NCBI RefSeq assembly: GCF_963576545.1
Contig: NC_083639.1
Location: 11,615,498-11,679,497, forward strand
From: Limanda limanda
Lineage: Eukaryota; Chordata; Actinopteri; Pleuronectiformes; Pleuronectidae
Length of the DNA: 64,000 nt
Reading direction: 5' to 3'
Shown one piece after another: positions 1 through 19,814 of the stretch (positions are counted from its first letter, which is position 1; each line of letters starts with the position of its first letter). Below the pieces are notes generated by a model, which saw only the letters and a program-made list of their open reading frames with translations, made no database searches and was not told where the DNA came from. Made by a program: the position numbers and the translations under genes.

Positions 1-132
1 AAACAAAAGTAGGAAGTGTATTTCACAAACAACACTTTGGATGTGAAACTAGAAGATGAAAAAACGAGTATCGTGTTTAATTATGAACACTTCCTCTTTT
101 CCTCCTCACTAACATTTGCTTTGTTTTTCCAG

Positions 133-443
133 CTCATTGCAAATCAAACTTCATCATGATTAACTGAAGTGGAAAAGGACACTGAAAACATTCTAGTTGG
201 AGACGATCTGTGATCTCAACAATAACCAAATGCTCAGCTTGACGCTAGAGCTAATCGCTTGGAGACAAGACTTTTCAGTTTGACCAAGCGAATGAGGATC
301 GTTTTCTTCTTCGACGACAAAGAGGCAAATGTCACGGAGTTGGTGGAAATGTGGTAAACGACAGAACAGGCTCACCTTTTTTTTTTCTTTTACACTGTTA
401 TATTTTCTGCATTTCATGGTGATTGATGCTGTTTTAAAATAAA
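133..443 (+). CDS. nelfcd: Probable last exon of nelfcd (NELF complex subunit C/D) and its 3' UTR, partial
   Basis: A pyrimidine-rich acceptor (ending ttttccag at 132) opens a short exon whose second-phase reading gives HCKSNFIMIN followed by TGA at 165-167. About 270 bases of A/T-rich sequence follow, with an AATAAA signal at 438-443, so 168-460 looks like the 3' UTR. The short hydrophilic-then-IMIN ending resembles my memory of the NELF-C/D (TH1L) C-terminus, and human NELFCD lies tail-to-tail with CTSZ, the gene that follows here on the other strand. NELF-C/D is a subunit of the negative elongation factor that holds RNA polymerase II in promoter-proximal pause. Only about 11 codons are visible, so the name leans on synteny. 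The rest of the gene would lie left of the window. Confidence 0.5.
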
Positions 444-1454
444 AACCTGAATGTCATTTTAAATCCTTTTTTTAATGCAATCACCATCTTAAAAGGCCAC
501 ATTTTTATGATTTTCCTTGAGAAACTTTATATATAAATGCAGTGTTTCCCACAGAATTGATTGAGTCTATGGTTGCACCCCCACACAGTTCACGGCGACG
601 GCCACAGAGTGAAAGTGAACATTGTCACGTGTGAGAGCAAAGCATTGAAAGTCATTCGCAAGACAACACATAACTGCAGCTGAACCTGGTAGGTCTGACT
701 CTTACGTCATTGTGAGAAGTCTACATTTATTTTTGGTTCGGTATGAAACTGGCAGAACATTAGAATGTAATGGGCCACCACAGTCTAGATAATTAATGGA
801 AAAACACTGAAATGCCCTTCTGTCTATTTGAGCCGTCAGATGTGAACAACAAATCATTGTTACGCCATAAAACTGATAAAAAAAGAATTAAGTTTAATTC
901 CACTTAATGGATTAGGACGTCACACTCCAGGGATTGGTAAGGTCACTGAGTGCAGACACAGTTCAGAATAAAATCTACCTCATCTGACATTGGTAAATAT
1001 CGACCAAGACCTCGAAACCTGATCAGCATCAGACGTGCTTTCTCCAAAGAACCTTTCAAACCTTTGCTATTAGAAACAGCCGAAAATAAATACCTTGATG
1101 ACTGGAACATGCTTATGTACCGTCTACATTTGGTGAATACACAGTAGATAAACGGGTTATGCAGCAGGAGTGGCCTGCCAAGTTTCTGTTTAATCATGTT
1201 ATGAAAGAGGAGGAAACTGAATTTTTACAACAACACACGGAAAGTACCTGATACTCAAAGGATACATCTTATCTGCGATTCGACCACAGGTAAGGTTAGG
1301 AACCTTTGCAGGAACTCCTTGTGTTTCAACGACAGGGACCAGGGTCTAAATAAAGTTTTCTCTTTGCCCTAAAAAATCCTGTAGTAATTAGTGAAAGTGC
1401 TGGAACCTTTGGGGTTGGGACGTTAAAAATACCCAATTGGTTGAATTCAAGTGT
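444..1454. other. Intergenic gap between nelfcd and ctsz tails
   Basis: Ordinary A/T-rich intergenic sequence. The small open frames near 943-1197 have no splice context or recognisable protein character. I see no gene or clear repeat here. Confidence 0.5.
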
Positions 1455-2214
1455 TTTATTTCAGCCATTTACAAAAAAAAAAAAACTGTTTCTGGGTAAA
1501 CAGGTTGCTAGTTTGATCACATGATGGAGCCACAGAAGAAAGCCTATAACAAATGGACCAATAACAAAGCAGAGCGTCACTTGTGTTTATTGGCATAGTT
1601 TGAGATAACAGATATGAGCTGTTTTCAACATGTGATGTGTAGATTGTTCAGCAGGAAAGCAAAAAGAAAATAACATCAATTGTATCTCTACACTGACTGC
1701 ATGTAAGGCACATGTTCAAATGATTTGTGCACAAATTCTGTGTCAATTCAGTCAAAACATAAACATCAGGCAATGAAACCATTCAGTGTCGGAGCTGTGC
1801 AGGACAAACAGCCGTGTTCTTTGGCTGAGTCACTTTGCATTGCATTGAAAAAACGTGCTTTGTGTACATCATTTTAAATTATGTCAACTGAATGTATTCA
1901 TCCTATAAAACAGCTGTTAAACACAGCTTCAGTGGCTGAATGTTTCAGAGATGAGTTTCACCTCCGCCGCCATTTAAAAGTTTCAAACCGTTGAAAAAGT
2001 CGACACGCGTCACTGTGATAAAAAACGAATCTACGTTGATTCAAGCAGGTCTAATATTCAGCTGAAAATCTGACCTAAGATATCTTAAAACATTAAAAAA
2101 TTTGAATTTCCCTTTTCAAGCTATTACATAAAAAAATCCCCCCCTCTGCCTGAGACAGGAAGACATGAGCATGTGCAGTAAGACTCCCGACGACACTGTG
2201 GCCACAGGTCTCCT
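1455..2214 (-). other. ctsz: ctsz 3' UTR with polyadenylation signal
   Basis: Downstream of the ctsz stop there are about 760 bases without coding character. On the minus strand an AATAAA signal sits at 1460-1455 (tttatt on the plus strand). This is the first strong signal after the stop and is taken as the transcript end. Confidence 0.5.
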
Positions 2215-4939
2215 CTAGAGGGCGCCTTTCCCGATAATTGGGTCCCCGTACATGCAGTCCTCCTCCAACGCCAGGTTGTAGGTGCTGCCACTTCCTCCCT
2301 TGTAGGCACTGGTCACGATCCTGAGCCAGCCCTTCTCCCCCTGAACACAAATGAATCAGAAACTCATCATTGTGATAATTGATGAACTGTCGTCAAACTT
2401 GCCACAGCAAACTGAAGGTGTCACCTGGGTCTTTAAAAATGTCTGATGTCATTTTTTGAAACCTTTAACCCCATCGAGGGGTATGACTTTTTTCGTTAAA
2501 TTAAGTTTTAATCCTCGAAATATATGATATTGTTTGCCTATAAGTGGCCATAACACTCCGTCGTAGTTCTGGATATAATAACACTACTTATATAGTTACA
2601 ATCACTCATTAATTAGAAAAATAAAATCAGGACATTTTCTTTATCAGGTTTTCAGGGGCTTTAAGAAAATCCTGCATACACAAATTTGCTGAAAGTAAAC
2701 TTTTTAGAAAAACTCTTTACTTGTCACCCTCGATCTGACGACCGCTCCTACTTTCACTGCATTCAAACTGAATTCCTCTGTTTGATGAAGACTTACCCAC
2801 GGCTCTCCCCAGGAGTTGCGCACAATCCAAAATTCCACGCCGTCCTCCACTCCCCATCCTGCCACCGACACAATGTGGTTGATGCCAGGCGACTCCTGGT
2901 ATTCAGAGTAGATCCCTCCGGTGTATGCGTCCAGCGTCTCTGTCGCCATAATCCCACAGCTGGAGAATACAAAGCACCACAGATCACATCCTCGCTCCGG
3001 GTGAAGGAGAAACAATGACTGACATCAGCAAAGCAGGTGATTTGGATATATGGTAATGTGATATTCCACAGCAATGACACAGAGGGCAATAGTGTGTTAT
3101 GGATGACCGGCGCTGATATGGATGACCTTCATTGATTTGGAAGGTATTTCTAAATCGCACAAAATTCACTTCTTTGGACTCTACACATGCCGAGTGTGAA
3201 GCTGTTAAATTGAACGGTTCTGTAGATATGAGTTCCACATGCAGACAGAAGGAGATCAATTAAGATGCATGAAATGACACTGAACTAACTGTTGTTCTGT
3301 TCCAAGAGAAGCAAATAGCAAACCTGATTGGTCCTCCAGTGGAGATCTCTGCCATCATCTTCTCTCTCCCGCTGACATCTCCATAATCTCCCACTTTCCA
3401 CAGAGTATAGTTCTGCACTATGTTGCACACATTGAATGTGGTGCACGTGCCACATTGATTGAAGGGCTTACATTCTGGAGAGAGGGACAGAGGACATGCA
3501 GAGCTCAGGCTCACAGGCTTCGTGTTTGTACGTAATCGCTTATTTGTTTTTTTGCAGGACACTCACTCTGGTCTTTAGCCTGGTAATTATTGCAGGTCTC
3601 GTCTGGGATCCCATGTTTGCTGGCGTACTGCCAAACTCCGGTGTGATCGCCTCCGTGGCAAGAGCCGGCGTCAGCGCAGTCGATCACATTCTGGACAGAG
3701 AGGTAGGCAGACGGCCACGCTGCTTTCCGCTTAATGTTGATGCGATCTGGACAGAGAGAAGAACTTCAATACAAATGAGAACTGAAAAAACATGACAACC
3801 TGTTTCTGTTAAGTTCCTTCTGTGCAAAGAAGAAGTGGAACATTTATAATATTTCTGAGAATTCATGCGAGGAGCTGTTAATACACACCGAGTATCCTGA
3901 GGGCAATTTGTCATGAGTCATACCTGCCATGGCACTGGTGCTGCCATGAGCCCAGCAGGAGCCACAGTACTGGGGAATGTGCTGGTTACGGGTTGTGCTG
4001 ACATAGTTTACGCCGCTGATGTTCCTCCAGTCCAACGCCTTGGGCAGATCGGATATGTTTAAATACTCATGAGGTCGAGGATAGGTCCTGTAAACAGACA
4101 GGTCAGTAAACACATTTAAATATGCTGCAGCTCTTAAGTATTCAATCAAGATCATTTGCTGTACTTGTCTGTTTCAGATCAATGTAAACTGAACGTCTTA
4201 TTGTTCGGATAAAACAAACCTTTAAAAGATGGACCTGAGCTCTAATGGTCATTTACTTCTAGGCCATTTTAAAGCATAAATGATTATGCGAATTTCCCCA
4301 TTGTGGGACAAATAAAGGATTTCTTATCTTATCATATTATTAACAGAACTTCAGACTGATTAACCTACAAGGAAAAAATCCAACTGTTGAAGAGGGAAAG
4401 GGAGTCGTCTGTATTTAATTTCATTAGGACAAATCGCACCTATGTTCTCAGCGACAGTACGTTTGCCTAAAGATCATTTCCTCACTCTTCTGTTTCATCC
4501 CCTTTCTTTGGAAAAAAGGTCTCCATATACAACCATTAAAAGTTTGAGGGAACATTAAGACATACTCACTTCCTTTAATCAAGACTGTGATGGAAATACA
4601 AACAGACAAACCAAGGACTGAAGTCAGGTCTTGTCACATATCTGGGGATAGCTGGGGTTTTTGTACAATCTATTTCATGTCATATATAGTTTTTGTAATA
4701 AAGCCTGATCATTAAATTGACTGGACTAGTATTAGTGTACTCTTGTATAGCTATTTTTGTGAGGACAATTTTAAGCCTACAACCTACACAGTGAGGACAT
4801 TTTGGGAATGTGAAGACATTTTAGCTGGTCCTCGTTTTCTGACCCACCTTTAATGCACTTTCAAGGGGTTAAGACTTGGTTTTAGGCTAAGAATAAGGGA
4901 ATGCATTATTTCAATGAGTGTCCTCACTAAGCTAGAAGT

Positions 4940-4985
<46 letters not shown>

Positions 4986-5482
4986 GATATGAGCCAGGGT
5001 TCCAGTCACATAAGCTCAACAACACAGCTCACTTCCTCAACATGTGATAAGCCAAACCTCGTGATTGGTGGAAAGCGTTGACATTAGGCAACATGAAATC
5101 TCTAACCTCTAACCAGATTGATTGTTTATGTAGTCCTGTAAATAAAGTGTTTTTTAAACAGCACAAAGGGGAAACGTATCACTTGCCCTCCTTCACGTTG
5201 CAGTCAGCTGTTACTGGTAATGGTTTTCTATGAAATCTTCCCAGTTAGGTGTAAAACCAACTTGGCTCTATGACATTAAACCAGATTAACCTCCGCCGGG
5301 ATGAACCTGAAAGTTACCGATCTGTCACTTCGCGTGTTTCTGATTTGAACTTACTTGAGTCCGACGTATTGATTCCTGGGAGCGCGCACGTAGCAGGGCT
5401 GCTTCTGGCTGTAGAACAGTCCCGCGGACACCGCGGACACCAGCGCTGACACGAGCACAGCGAGGAGGACTCTGCGGGCCAT
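2215..5482 (-). CDS. ctsz: Cathepsin Z (cathepsin X), complete, six coding exons, 303 aa
   Basis: Lysosomal papain-family (C1A) cysteine carboxypeptidase. Exons on the minus strand: 5482-5355, 4087-3924, 3746-3567, 3474-3324, 2959-2797 and 2340-2215. All junctions are GT/AG and in phase, totalling 912 nt. A signal peptide of about 20 residues is followed by a very short propeptide with Cys30 (QPCYVRAP), the family hallmark; that propeptide cysteine normally blocks the active site. The cathepsin X-specific HIP insertion (residues 79-81) precedes the active-site QYCGSCW, so the nucleophile is Cys87. His236 (INHIV) and Asn256 (RNSWG) complete the triad. The length equals that recalled for human CTSZ. 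The gene is tail-to-tail with the probable nelfcd exon, as in human. Nothing is broken, and the name is secure. Confidence 0.96.
4260..4345 (+). repeat. LINE-type 3' tail relic in ctsz intron 1
   Basis: The stretch reading ccccattgtgggacaaataa followed by aggatttcttatcttatc matches the 3' end style of fish non-LTR retrotransposons. Only the tail is present, in the first ctsz intron. The family assignment is from memory. Confidence 0.45.
4740..4990 (+). repeat. Dispersed repeat ending in a (GT)n microsatellite
   Basis: A unit with recurring gtgaggac / cctcac words and a pure GT tract at about 4948-4982. A related unit lies in the first cnpy2 coding intron (about 58960-59260), where the tract reads CA, so the two copies are in opposite orientation. 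It is a dispersed repeat carrying its own microsatellite. The family name is unknown to me. Confidence 0.55.
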
Positions 5483-5660
5483 CGGTCCCCGGGAGGCGGC
5501 TGCAGGAGGCAGGCGGCGGTAGACTGCGGGAGGTGCGGGGACGAGGTGCGGGGAGCAGCCGGAGGAGGAGACAGATTCAACCACACTGAACTGTGCTGCT
5601 GCTGCTGCTTCTGATTAGTATGAATCTTGCTCTTCTTATATAAGGGCGGGTGGAATCCAG
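5483..5660 (-). promoter_or_regulatory. ctsz: ctsz core promoter and 5' UTR (TATA box, GC box, CAG run)
   Basis: Upstream of the ctsz start codon the minus strand carries CCGCCC (GC box) then CTTATATAAG (TATA box, plus positions about 5635-5646). About 30 bases downstream begins a 5' UTR with a short GCA/CAG run (5594-5611). Spacing suggests transcription starts near 5605-5615. Motif spacing is seen directly; promoter activity is inferred. Confidence 0.6.
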
Positions 5661-5689
5661 TTTATGGCTGCACTACCGCCACCTCCTGG

Positions 5690-6570
5690 TCCGGAGTGTG
5701 GATCAGAAAATGGTTTATTTGGGAGGGATTTAAACCGCGTGGTATCAAAGTTTGATTACACGCCATCGAAACATGAGGTTCTGTATCTCGGACATACATG
5801 ATCCAATCGAGTCCAAACTAGACATGTAAGACAAGAGTGCCGGCCTGATGACATCTACACATAAATCATGACTTCAAATCACAGCGCCACCTGCTGACTA
5901 CAGGAAGTGATATGTTATATACTTTGATGCACTGCTCCTTGCTGCTTTACCATATACAGCTCAAAAAAGCTCAGTCAAGTCATTGGACAATGGTCAGAAT
6001 TGTGACATCTCTTCAAACTGTGTAAACATTGAGGTATGGCGAAGGATCGACCTTCGCAAAAGGAGATAATGTTGTCATAACTCCACTGTGCATTTTCCTA
6101 TCACCACCAAACTTCTGTCTCATGATCAGAGTCCAAGCATGAACAGCTCTATGTGTCAATATTTCCTAAGGGTCATAGCGCCACCTACTGATCAGTGTGA
6201 AAATTATGTTGTTGGAACATTGACCAATTGACACAAAATTGCTCACGCTACATCAGAGCCCCTACTTGAACAGATATGTTAGTCTGTATGAAATATTACT
6301 GATGGCGCCACCTACTGGCAACAGGAAGTAAGCTTTGTTTTACAACTATCATTAAATTTACATAAAATGTTCACAGTGTGATATGCAGTTGATAGCGTTG
6401 ACCGTGGGCTAATGAACAATTAGCCGGCAAGGATTAACATCACGTGACGGAAGCAGGAAGTGATGCGTTTATCCTTGCCACACTGCGCAAAATGCATGCA
6501 ACACTTCAAAATGCATGTGTTCGGGCAGGCTCAGTGCTGCTTTGCAGTCCTAGAAATTGTAATTATAAAT
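5690..6570 (+). repeat. Dispersed fish repeat with recurring GCGCCACCTACTG motifs
   Basis: The segment carries the motif gcgccacct(a/g)ctg three times (about 5884, 6178 and 6304). It shares two blocks with the repeat at 44.66-44.91 kb: one reading atcaaagtttgattacacgc near its start, and one around atgcaacacttcaaaatgca near its end. The 44-kb copy lacks the middle, so it looks like an internally deleted relative. No coding capacity was seen. Confidence 0.6.
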
Positions 6571-6699
6571 TATAATTTTTTATTTTTCAATTTTTTTATT
6601 TTATAATAGTCGGGAAATTATAATAATCACCAATAATTAACATTGTTGTTTGAGCAACACACATGGAGACAAAAGAAATAAATGATAAAATCACAGAAT

Positions 6700-7010
6700 C
6701 TAAATCAATCGATCGATCAAATTTTATTTGTATAGCCCATATTCACAAATACAATTAGTCTCAAAGGGATTTAACAAGGTGTGACATTCCCTTCCCTTAA
6801 CCTTCAACAAGAGTAAGGAAAAACTACTGAAAAAGACATTTTAACAGGTTAAAGAGAACATAGAAACCTCACAGAGAGCCACATGTGAGGCATCCCTCTC
6901 CCAGGACGGACAGAAGTGCAATAGATGCCTTGTGTAAAGGAGGACATCAGGAAGATAAGATTGATTAGAATAAACACTTTGTAACATAGTGGAAGGTCAA
7001 TAAATTGATG
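6700..7010 (+). repeat. Interspersed element fragment downstream of the TRIM gene
   Basis: Sequence beginning at the GATC-rich start near 6707 and running through ttttatttgtatagcccata and on past the words caggacggacagaagtgcaa is a very common teleost dispersed repeat, recognised from memory. It may provide the 3' end of the TRIM transcript, since the minus strand has an AATAAA here. The class (SINE or LINE tail) is unresolved. Confidence 0.5.
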
Positions 7011-7216
7011 GATTATTGTCAGTTATGGTTGAGTATCTAAGGAGAAATATTATATATCAAGCAATCTTGTTGTAATCTTAGTCCATGGTCAGTTGCCCCC
7101 TCAATCGTGGTCCACCACCACTATCAGATGCCAACACGATCCGCCATTATTATCACGATCAGCCAGCTAGACACAGGATCCGCCAGGTTCAAATCACTGC
7201 TTTTAATGACTCAAGT

Positions 7217-8893
7217 CTATTTGAGTATACAGAACTCAGCTGTGACTCCAGAATAATAACAAACCCAAACTCCAGCATAGAGAGGCTGAGTGAATGTGGT
7301 GTGGACTCTGTGGAGGAGAGTCATGGTGTCAGAGACGCTGTAGAAGGACAGAACACCTGCACTGTGATCCAGGTACACTCCTACTCTGGAGGACCAAGGA
7401 CCTGACACTGGAGTCCTGATCCTGTTGTTATAAAAGATATAACTGTTTCCATAACAATGTAACGACCAAGATTTATCATTGAATCCAAATACACATTCTT
7501 GTGACTCTCCTTGTCTGCTGATATTCTTGTATGCGACTGCTACACTAACTAGTCCTCTAACCTCCACCTCCACCTCCCAGTAACAACGTCCAGTCAGACT
7601 CTCTCTACTCAGGACCTGACGCCAAACAGTGAATCTGTCTGGGTGATTGGAATAAGACTGTTCTTCTCTCATTAATGTTACTTTTCTGTTTCCCTCAGAT
7701 AATAACAGCTCTTTGTTTGCTGTGTATGGATCCAGTGTGATTTCCTGTAAATATTTTAAGAACTCAGCTCTGGTCTCTGGCTCTGGTTGTGGAAGTAAAA
7801 CATCCACTTGAGACACAATCTGTAAAATCTCTGTCTCTGTCTCACTCAGAATGTCCTGCAGTCGACCTCTGACCTGTGACACAGTTGCTTTCACGTCCTC
7901 AAAGTACCTCAGAGGACGGATCCTGATGCTGGATGAGTGTGTAGATTCACTGATGGACAGTGAGGGGTAGTTGTTTAGAAACTGGTTGTGATCCTCTGTG
8001 TCTGAGAGCTGCTTCAGTTCATGGTCTTTCCTCTTCAGCTTAGTGATCTCCTGCTCCAGTCTCTCCTGAAGCTCTCTGACTCGACTCACTTCAGTTTCCT
8101 GCTGGAATCTGATCTGCTGCTTCACATCAGAGCTTCTTTTCTTCAGCAGACGGATCAGCTCAGTGAAGATCTCCTCACTGTCCTCCACTGCTTTATCAGC
8201 AGAGCCATTGATGGCCTCCTCCTCCTTTTGAAGCAGCTTCACATCTTTCTTTCTGTCCTTGACTCCCTGCCGGATTGTTTGTCTCCTCAGCACAAGGTCT
8301 CTCTGCCTCTCACTCCTTTCTGCTGCAGCTGACACTGTGTCGTGGTCTTTATGTTCATCCACAGAGCAGAGATAACAGATACACTGCTGATCAGTGCGGC
8401 AGAACAACTTCCTAACCTCATCGTGACGAGAGCAGATGTTCTCCTGGAGCTTCACGGAGGGCTCCACCAGTTTGTGCTTCTTAAATGGAGGTGACTGAAA
8501 ATGAGGCTGGAGGTGTTTTTTACAATAAGAGGCCAAACAAACCAAACAGGACTTGAGAGCTTTCAGTTTTCTACCAGTGCAGAAATCACAGGCCACATCT
8601 TCAGGTTCAGCATAGTTGTGATCAGCAGGAGCAGCTTGGAGTCCAGTTTTCTTCAGCTCCTCCACTAAATCAGCTAACATGGTGTTTTTCACCAAGACAG
8701 GCCTCGGTGTGAAGGTCTGTCTACACTGAGGGCAGCTGTAGCTTCCTCTCTCCTCCTCTTTGTCCCAGTGGGTGTTAATACAGCTCATACAGTAGCTGTG
8801 TCCACAGCCAGTAGTCACCGGATCCTTCAGCGGATCCAGACAAATCGAACAACTGAATCTTTCTCTGTCCAGTTGATTTTCTTGCTGCGCCAT
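7217..8893 (-). CDS. TRIM-family E3 ubiquitin ligase (RING, B-box, coiled coil, PRY-SPRY), intronless, 558 aa
   Basis: A single open frame encodes a full tripartite protein. A C3HC4 RING near residues 15-58 runs CSICLDPL, GCGHSYCMSC, CPQC. A B-box2-type zinc finger follows (CSRHDE, CICYLC, HKDHDTV). A long charged coiled coil runs about residues 190-310, and a C-terminal PRY-SPRY domain about 385-558 (GRCYWEVEV, FGFNDKSWSL, VGVYLDHSAGVLSFY). I chose the Met at 8893 because MAQQENQLDRERFSCSICLD is the usual start just before the RING; an in-frame Met at 8998 would add 35 residues unlike this family. Such proteins transfer ubiquitin and bind targets through SPRY. In fish this TRIM16/TRIM25/finTRIM-like group is greatly expanded and linked to antiviral immunity. 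The paralogue identity cannot be set, so no symbol is given. The frame is intact. Confidence 0.92.
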   Translation of the reverse strand: MAQQENQLDRERFSCSICLDPLKDPVTTGCGHSYCMSCINTHWDKEEERGSYSCPQCRQTFTPRPVLVKNTMLADLVEELKKTGLQAAPADHNYAEPEDVACDFCTGRKLKALKSCLVCLASYCKKHLQPHFQSPPFKKHKLVEPSVKLQENICSRHDEVRKLFCRTDQQCICYLCSVDEHKDHDTVSAAAERSERQRDLVLRRQTIRQGVKDRKKDVKLLQKEEEAINGSADKAVEDSEEIFTELIRLLKKRSSDVKQQIRFQQETEVSRVRELQERLEQEITKLKRKDHELKQLSDTEDHNQFLNNYPSLSISESTHSSSIRIRPLRYFEDVKATVSQVRGRLQDILSETETEILQIVSQVDVLLPQPEPETRAEFLKYLQEITLDPYTANKELLLSEGNRKVTLMREEQSYSNHPDRFTVWRQVLSRESLTGRCYWEVEVEVRGLVSVAVAYKNISRQGESQECVFGFNDKSWSLHCYGNSYIFYNNRIRTPVSGPWSSRVGVYLDHSAGVLSFYSVSDTMTLLHRVHTTFTQPLYAGVWVCYYSGVTAEFCILK

Positions 8894-8998
8894 TTTAGCA
8901 GGTGCCAGTGGCTGTAGAACAGTTTCACTTCCTGTAAACATTAACAGATCCTTGCTCCTCCCTCTCTCGTTCACTTCCTGCACTGACTCATCTCCCAC

Positions 8999-9839
8999 AG
9001 TTCACGGCAATTTCACAGTGGCCTGTTCATACCTGGTGTTAAGAGGAGCTTTCAGTTAGAGGCAGAGTGTGTTATCTTTCATTCACAATAGATGCATTTG
9101 ATAATAAATCACATCTTTATTTATAAGGCACACCTTAAAACAAAGAAAGAAAAACTAGTAAAATTAACAAATACAAACTCCCTTATAGAATAATGAAAAA
9201 CTAAAAAAGGAGAGAGCTGAGATAACTTTCATTCAATTTATTATTAATTTGATATATTTTAAAGTGTAAAATTGGATGGCCTTGTCTATTCATGGCTGAT
9301 TATTTACTTATTCTGTTTTGTAAATTTGCAAATAAGGTGAAGAAAAGCACTGGAGAACGCACAGCAGCTTCTATTATAAACTTCATTTGCATACTACATT
9401 TCCATCTCTCACAAGAGCCAAACAGGCCTTATGGAGAATACAGATGATTCCATTATACGCGTACCTGTGCCACATGATCCTGTTTCTTTGGAAATCATGC
9501 AAATATTTGAAAGAGGTGTAAAAGTGTTCCTCGTACACTTTAAAAACACAGTTAAATATTTAATCACTGTGAATGGGCTTAAAACTCTCAGTATCACTGC
9601 ATTATTTAAGAGCTAAAAAAAGAGCTGGTGATTTTGAATGAACTATCATGTTACATGACTTAAGCAGCAAAAACCTACAGTAAAATTTGTAAGTAATAGT
9701 TTTGGTAAAGGAAACATTGTAGTTCTATCTCTTAAAACTCAAAATTTACTGTTTTTCTTTCAGCAAGTTTTAGCAACATTTCATAGTGAAAAGATAAATG
9801 GTTTCCTTTTAAGTTTGGGGGTATTCACATGAAACACTC
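8999..9839. other. Intergenic gap between TRIM gene and npepl1
   Basis: A/T-rich sequence. The 61-62 codon frames on both strands near 9409-9616 are mirror-image accidents without splice or start context. Nothing else was seen. Confidence 0.5.
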
Positions 9840-9859
9840 AGACATCAGATGGCACTTCC

Positions 9860-10670
9860 TTTATTGACAAGGGTGGAAAAAAACATCACACTTCGCTGGA
9901 ATCTGTAAAGTACTTCGTTGACATCTTTTTTGTGCTGACGAAACATTCAGGGTAAATGACTAATCTGGTACAATTGTAAAACTGTTCAAAACTGCAGTAA
10001 GCACTCAATCCTCAATTTTAGTCCAGAGATCACGCAGTCCAACCGCTAACAGGGAAATAACAAAGTGCTGCGTTTAACAAAAAAAAGGAAATGTCCAGTT
10101 TTACTGACCAGGAAACGGTATTATTCCACATGTCTTAGACAAAATATGGCATAATCCTAAATTTAGTGTCACCAGACAACGATACCTGCTGTTGAGGTGG
10201 TTATTTTAAAACAAGGTTTTTTGTTTCAGGTGGTAAAATCCTTAACTGTAAAACACCAATGACAAAGAACCAATGCCATAAAATACAAAAGTTGAACAGT
10301 CACTATGATCTGAATGAACTCGGACATAAATGTAAACCACCTGCTTTTTCAGATCTCATGACAATCAATGCATCTTCCTCAAAAGCAACTGAAAAATGGA
10401 GAAGCTGCGGAGGCGATCAGTGCAGAGAAGTGCAGCGTCATGAGGACAAATGATGGCCTGCGTTTTCTTATCATGTATTACATATCTGATGAATTGATGG
10501 TTATCTATTTTTTTTCAGCCAATTTTAAAATCGGTTCAAATTTAATCAAACACAGTTGATTCAGTTTTAAATGTTAAATGTTACATTGAGGAGCGCTGGA
10601 GTCGGCAGTTTGGGTGTGTGGTGGTGGCAGCAGAGCAGCCGGAGTAAGGGAGAGAACCGCTTGGCGTGTT
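9860..10670 (-). other. npepl1: npepl1 3' UTR with polyadenylation signal
   Basis: Non-coding stretch after the npepl1 stop. The minus strand carries AATAAA at 9865-9860, the best candidate for the end of a roughly 0.8-kb 3' UTR. Confidence 0.5.
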
Positions 10671-18739
<8,069 letters not shown>

Positions 18740-19407
18740 GTTTGCGACCTGCCACAGAGAGAGAGGCGGAGTGACAGCGGGAAAGTGGACGGACCGCTTT
18801 GGTTCACTGTGGAGCCCAGACCGGCGGCGACGGCAGCCGAGAGAGGACCAAACTGTTCCTCTACGCTTTCATTTATAGAGGGAAGTAATGCGCGGTCCAC
18901 AACGACCTCTTTCTGTGAGCAGTAAGTACTACATGAAGACCAGAAAGGAGAGCTGTACAATATTTAAATCTTTTTACAATAGTCATACAAATATGCTGTC
19001 TTTGCTTTAACGAGACTAAATAAATAAAACAAAGCAGGCAATTGTTTTCAACCCTGTCTGTGTATATGTGGAAAAAATAACTAGAAAAAAATCATGATGG
19101 CTTTCACCAAACTTCTAGATGGTTTTGGAAGAACCGATCAAAGGTCAACAAAATCTGTCAGAAAACACATTTCCACAATAAAAAAGGGCTTCAGAGAGAC
19201 AATGTAAAGCTTACATTATCCATGCCTTCCTTCTTCCTTTCTCTTTGTAATTTTTACCTCCTCCTTTCCTCAACTCGTTGGTTCCTTTTCAACTATTTCA
19301 TTTTCCTTCTCTTCTTTCACTTGCCTTGATCTCCATCTTTATCTTACCCTTCTTCTTTATCATGTATTTTTAATGCAAATTAAAGGGCAAGTCTGTAATG
19401 AATAAGA

Positions 19408-19624
19408 ATGTATTCATAATGTTGCCATATTTGGAAGCTTATTAAAAATATTCCTTGAGACCTTAAAAGTTACTTTGAGTGGATTCTTGTTCATGGTGTC
19501 TCTGACTATACTGAGATACATTTTTGTGTATTTTTACTGTAAAATAACTGAGAAAATGAAAGGTGAAATCTGTGAAAGTGGCCCAATGTATTCATAATGT
19601 TGCCATATTTGGAAGCTTATTACA
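19408..19624 (-). repeat. Satellite unit in opposite orientation to the main array
   Basis: About 1.2 monomers of the same 178-bp satellite that fills 20.9-23.7 kb, written in the reverse orientation (attcataatgttgccatatt occurs twice, 178 bp apart). A poly-G tract (ggggggggaggggggg, about 19640-19656) follows. Together with the main array it makes a large asymmetric inverted repeat around a core of about 1.25 kb. Confidence 0.8.
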
Positions 19625-19814
19625 TCCTGGAAGGATAGATGGGGGGGGAGGGGGGGGTCGTACATTAAAAGAACACAAGGAAGTGCATAGACGAAACACA
19701 TTAGAAAGTTGAATGAAACATGACATTTTCATCATCTTAAAGTTCTTATCTCTCAGTCATTACAAAAATGTGTTAATCGAAATTTCTATCAATAACTTAA
19801 AAAAATGTTACCTT

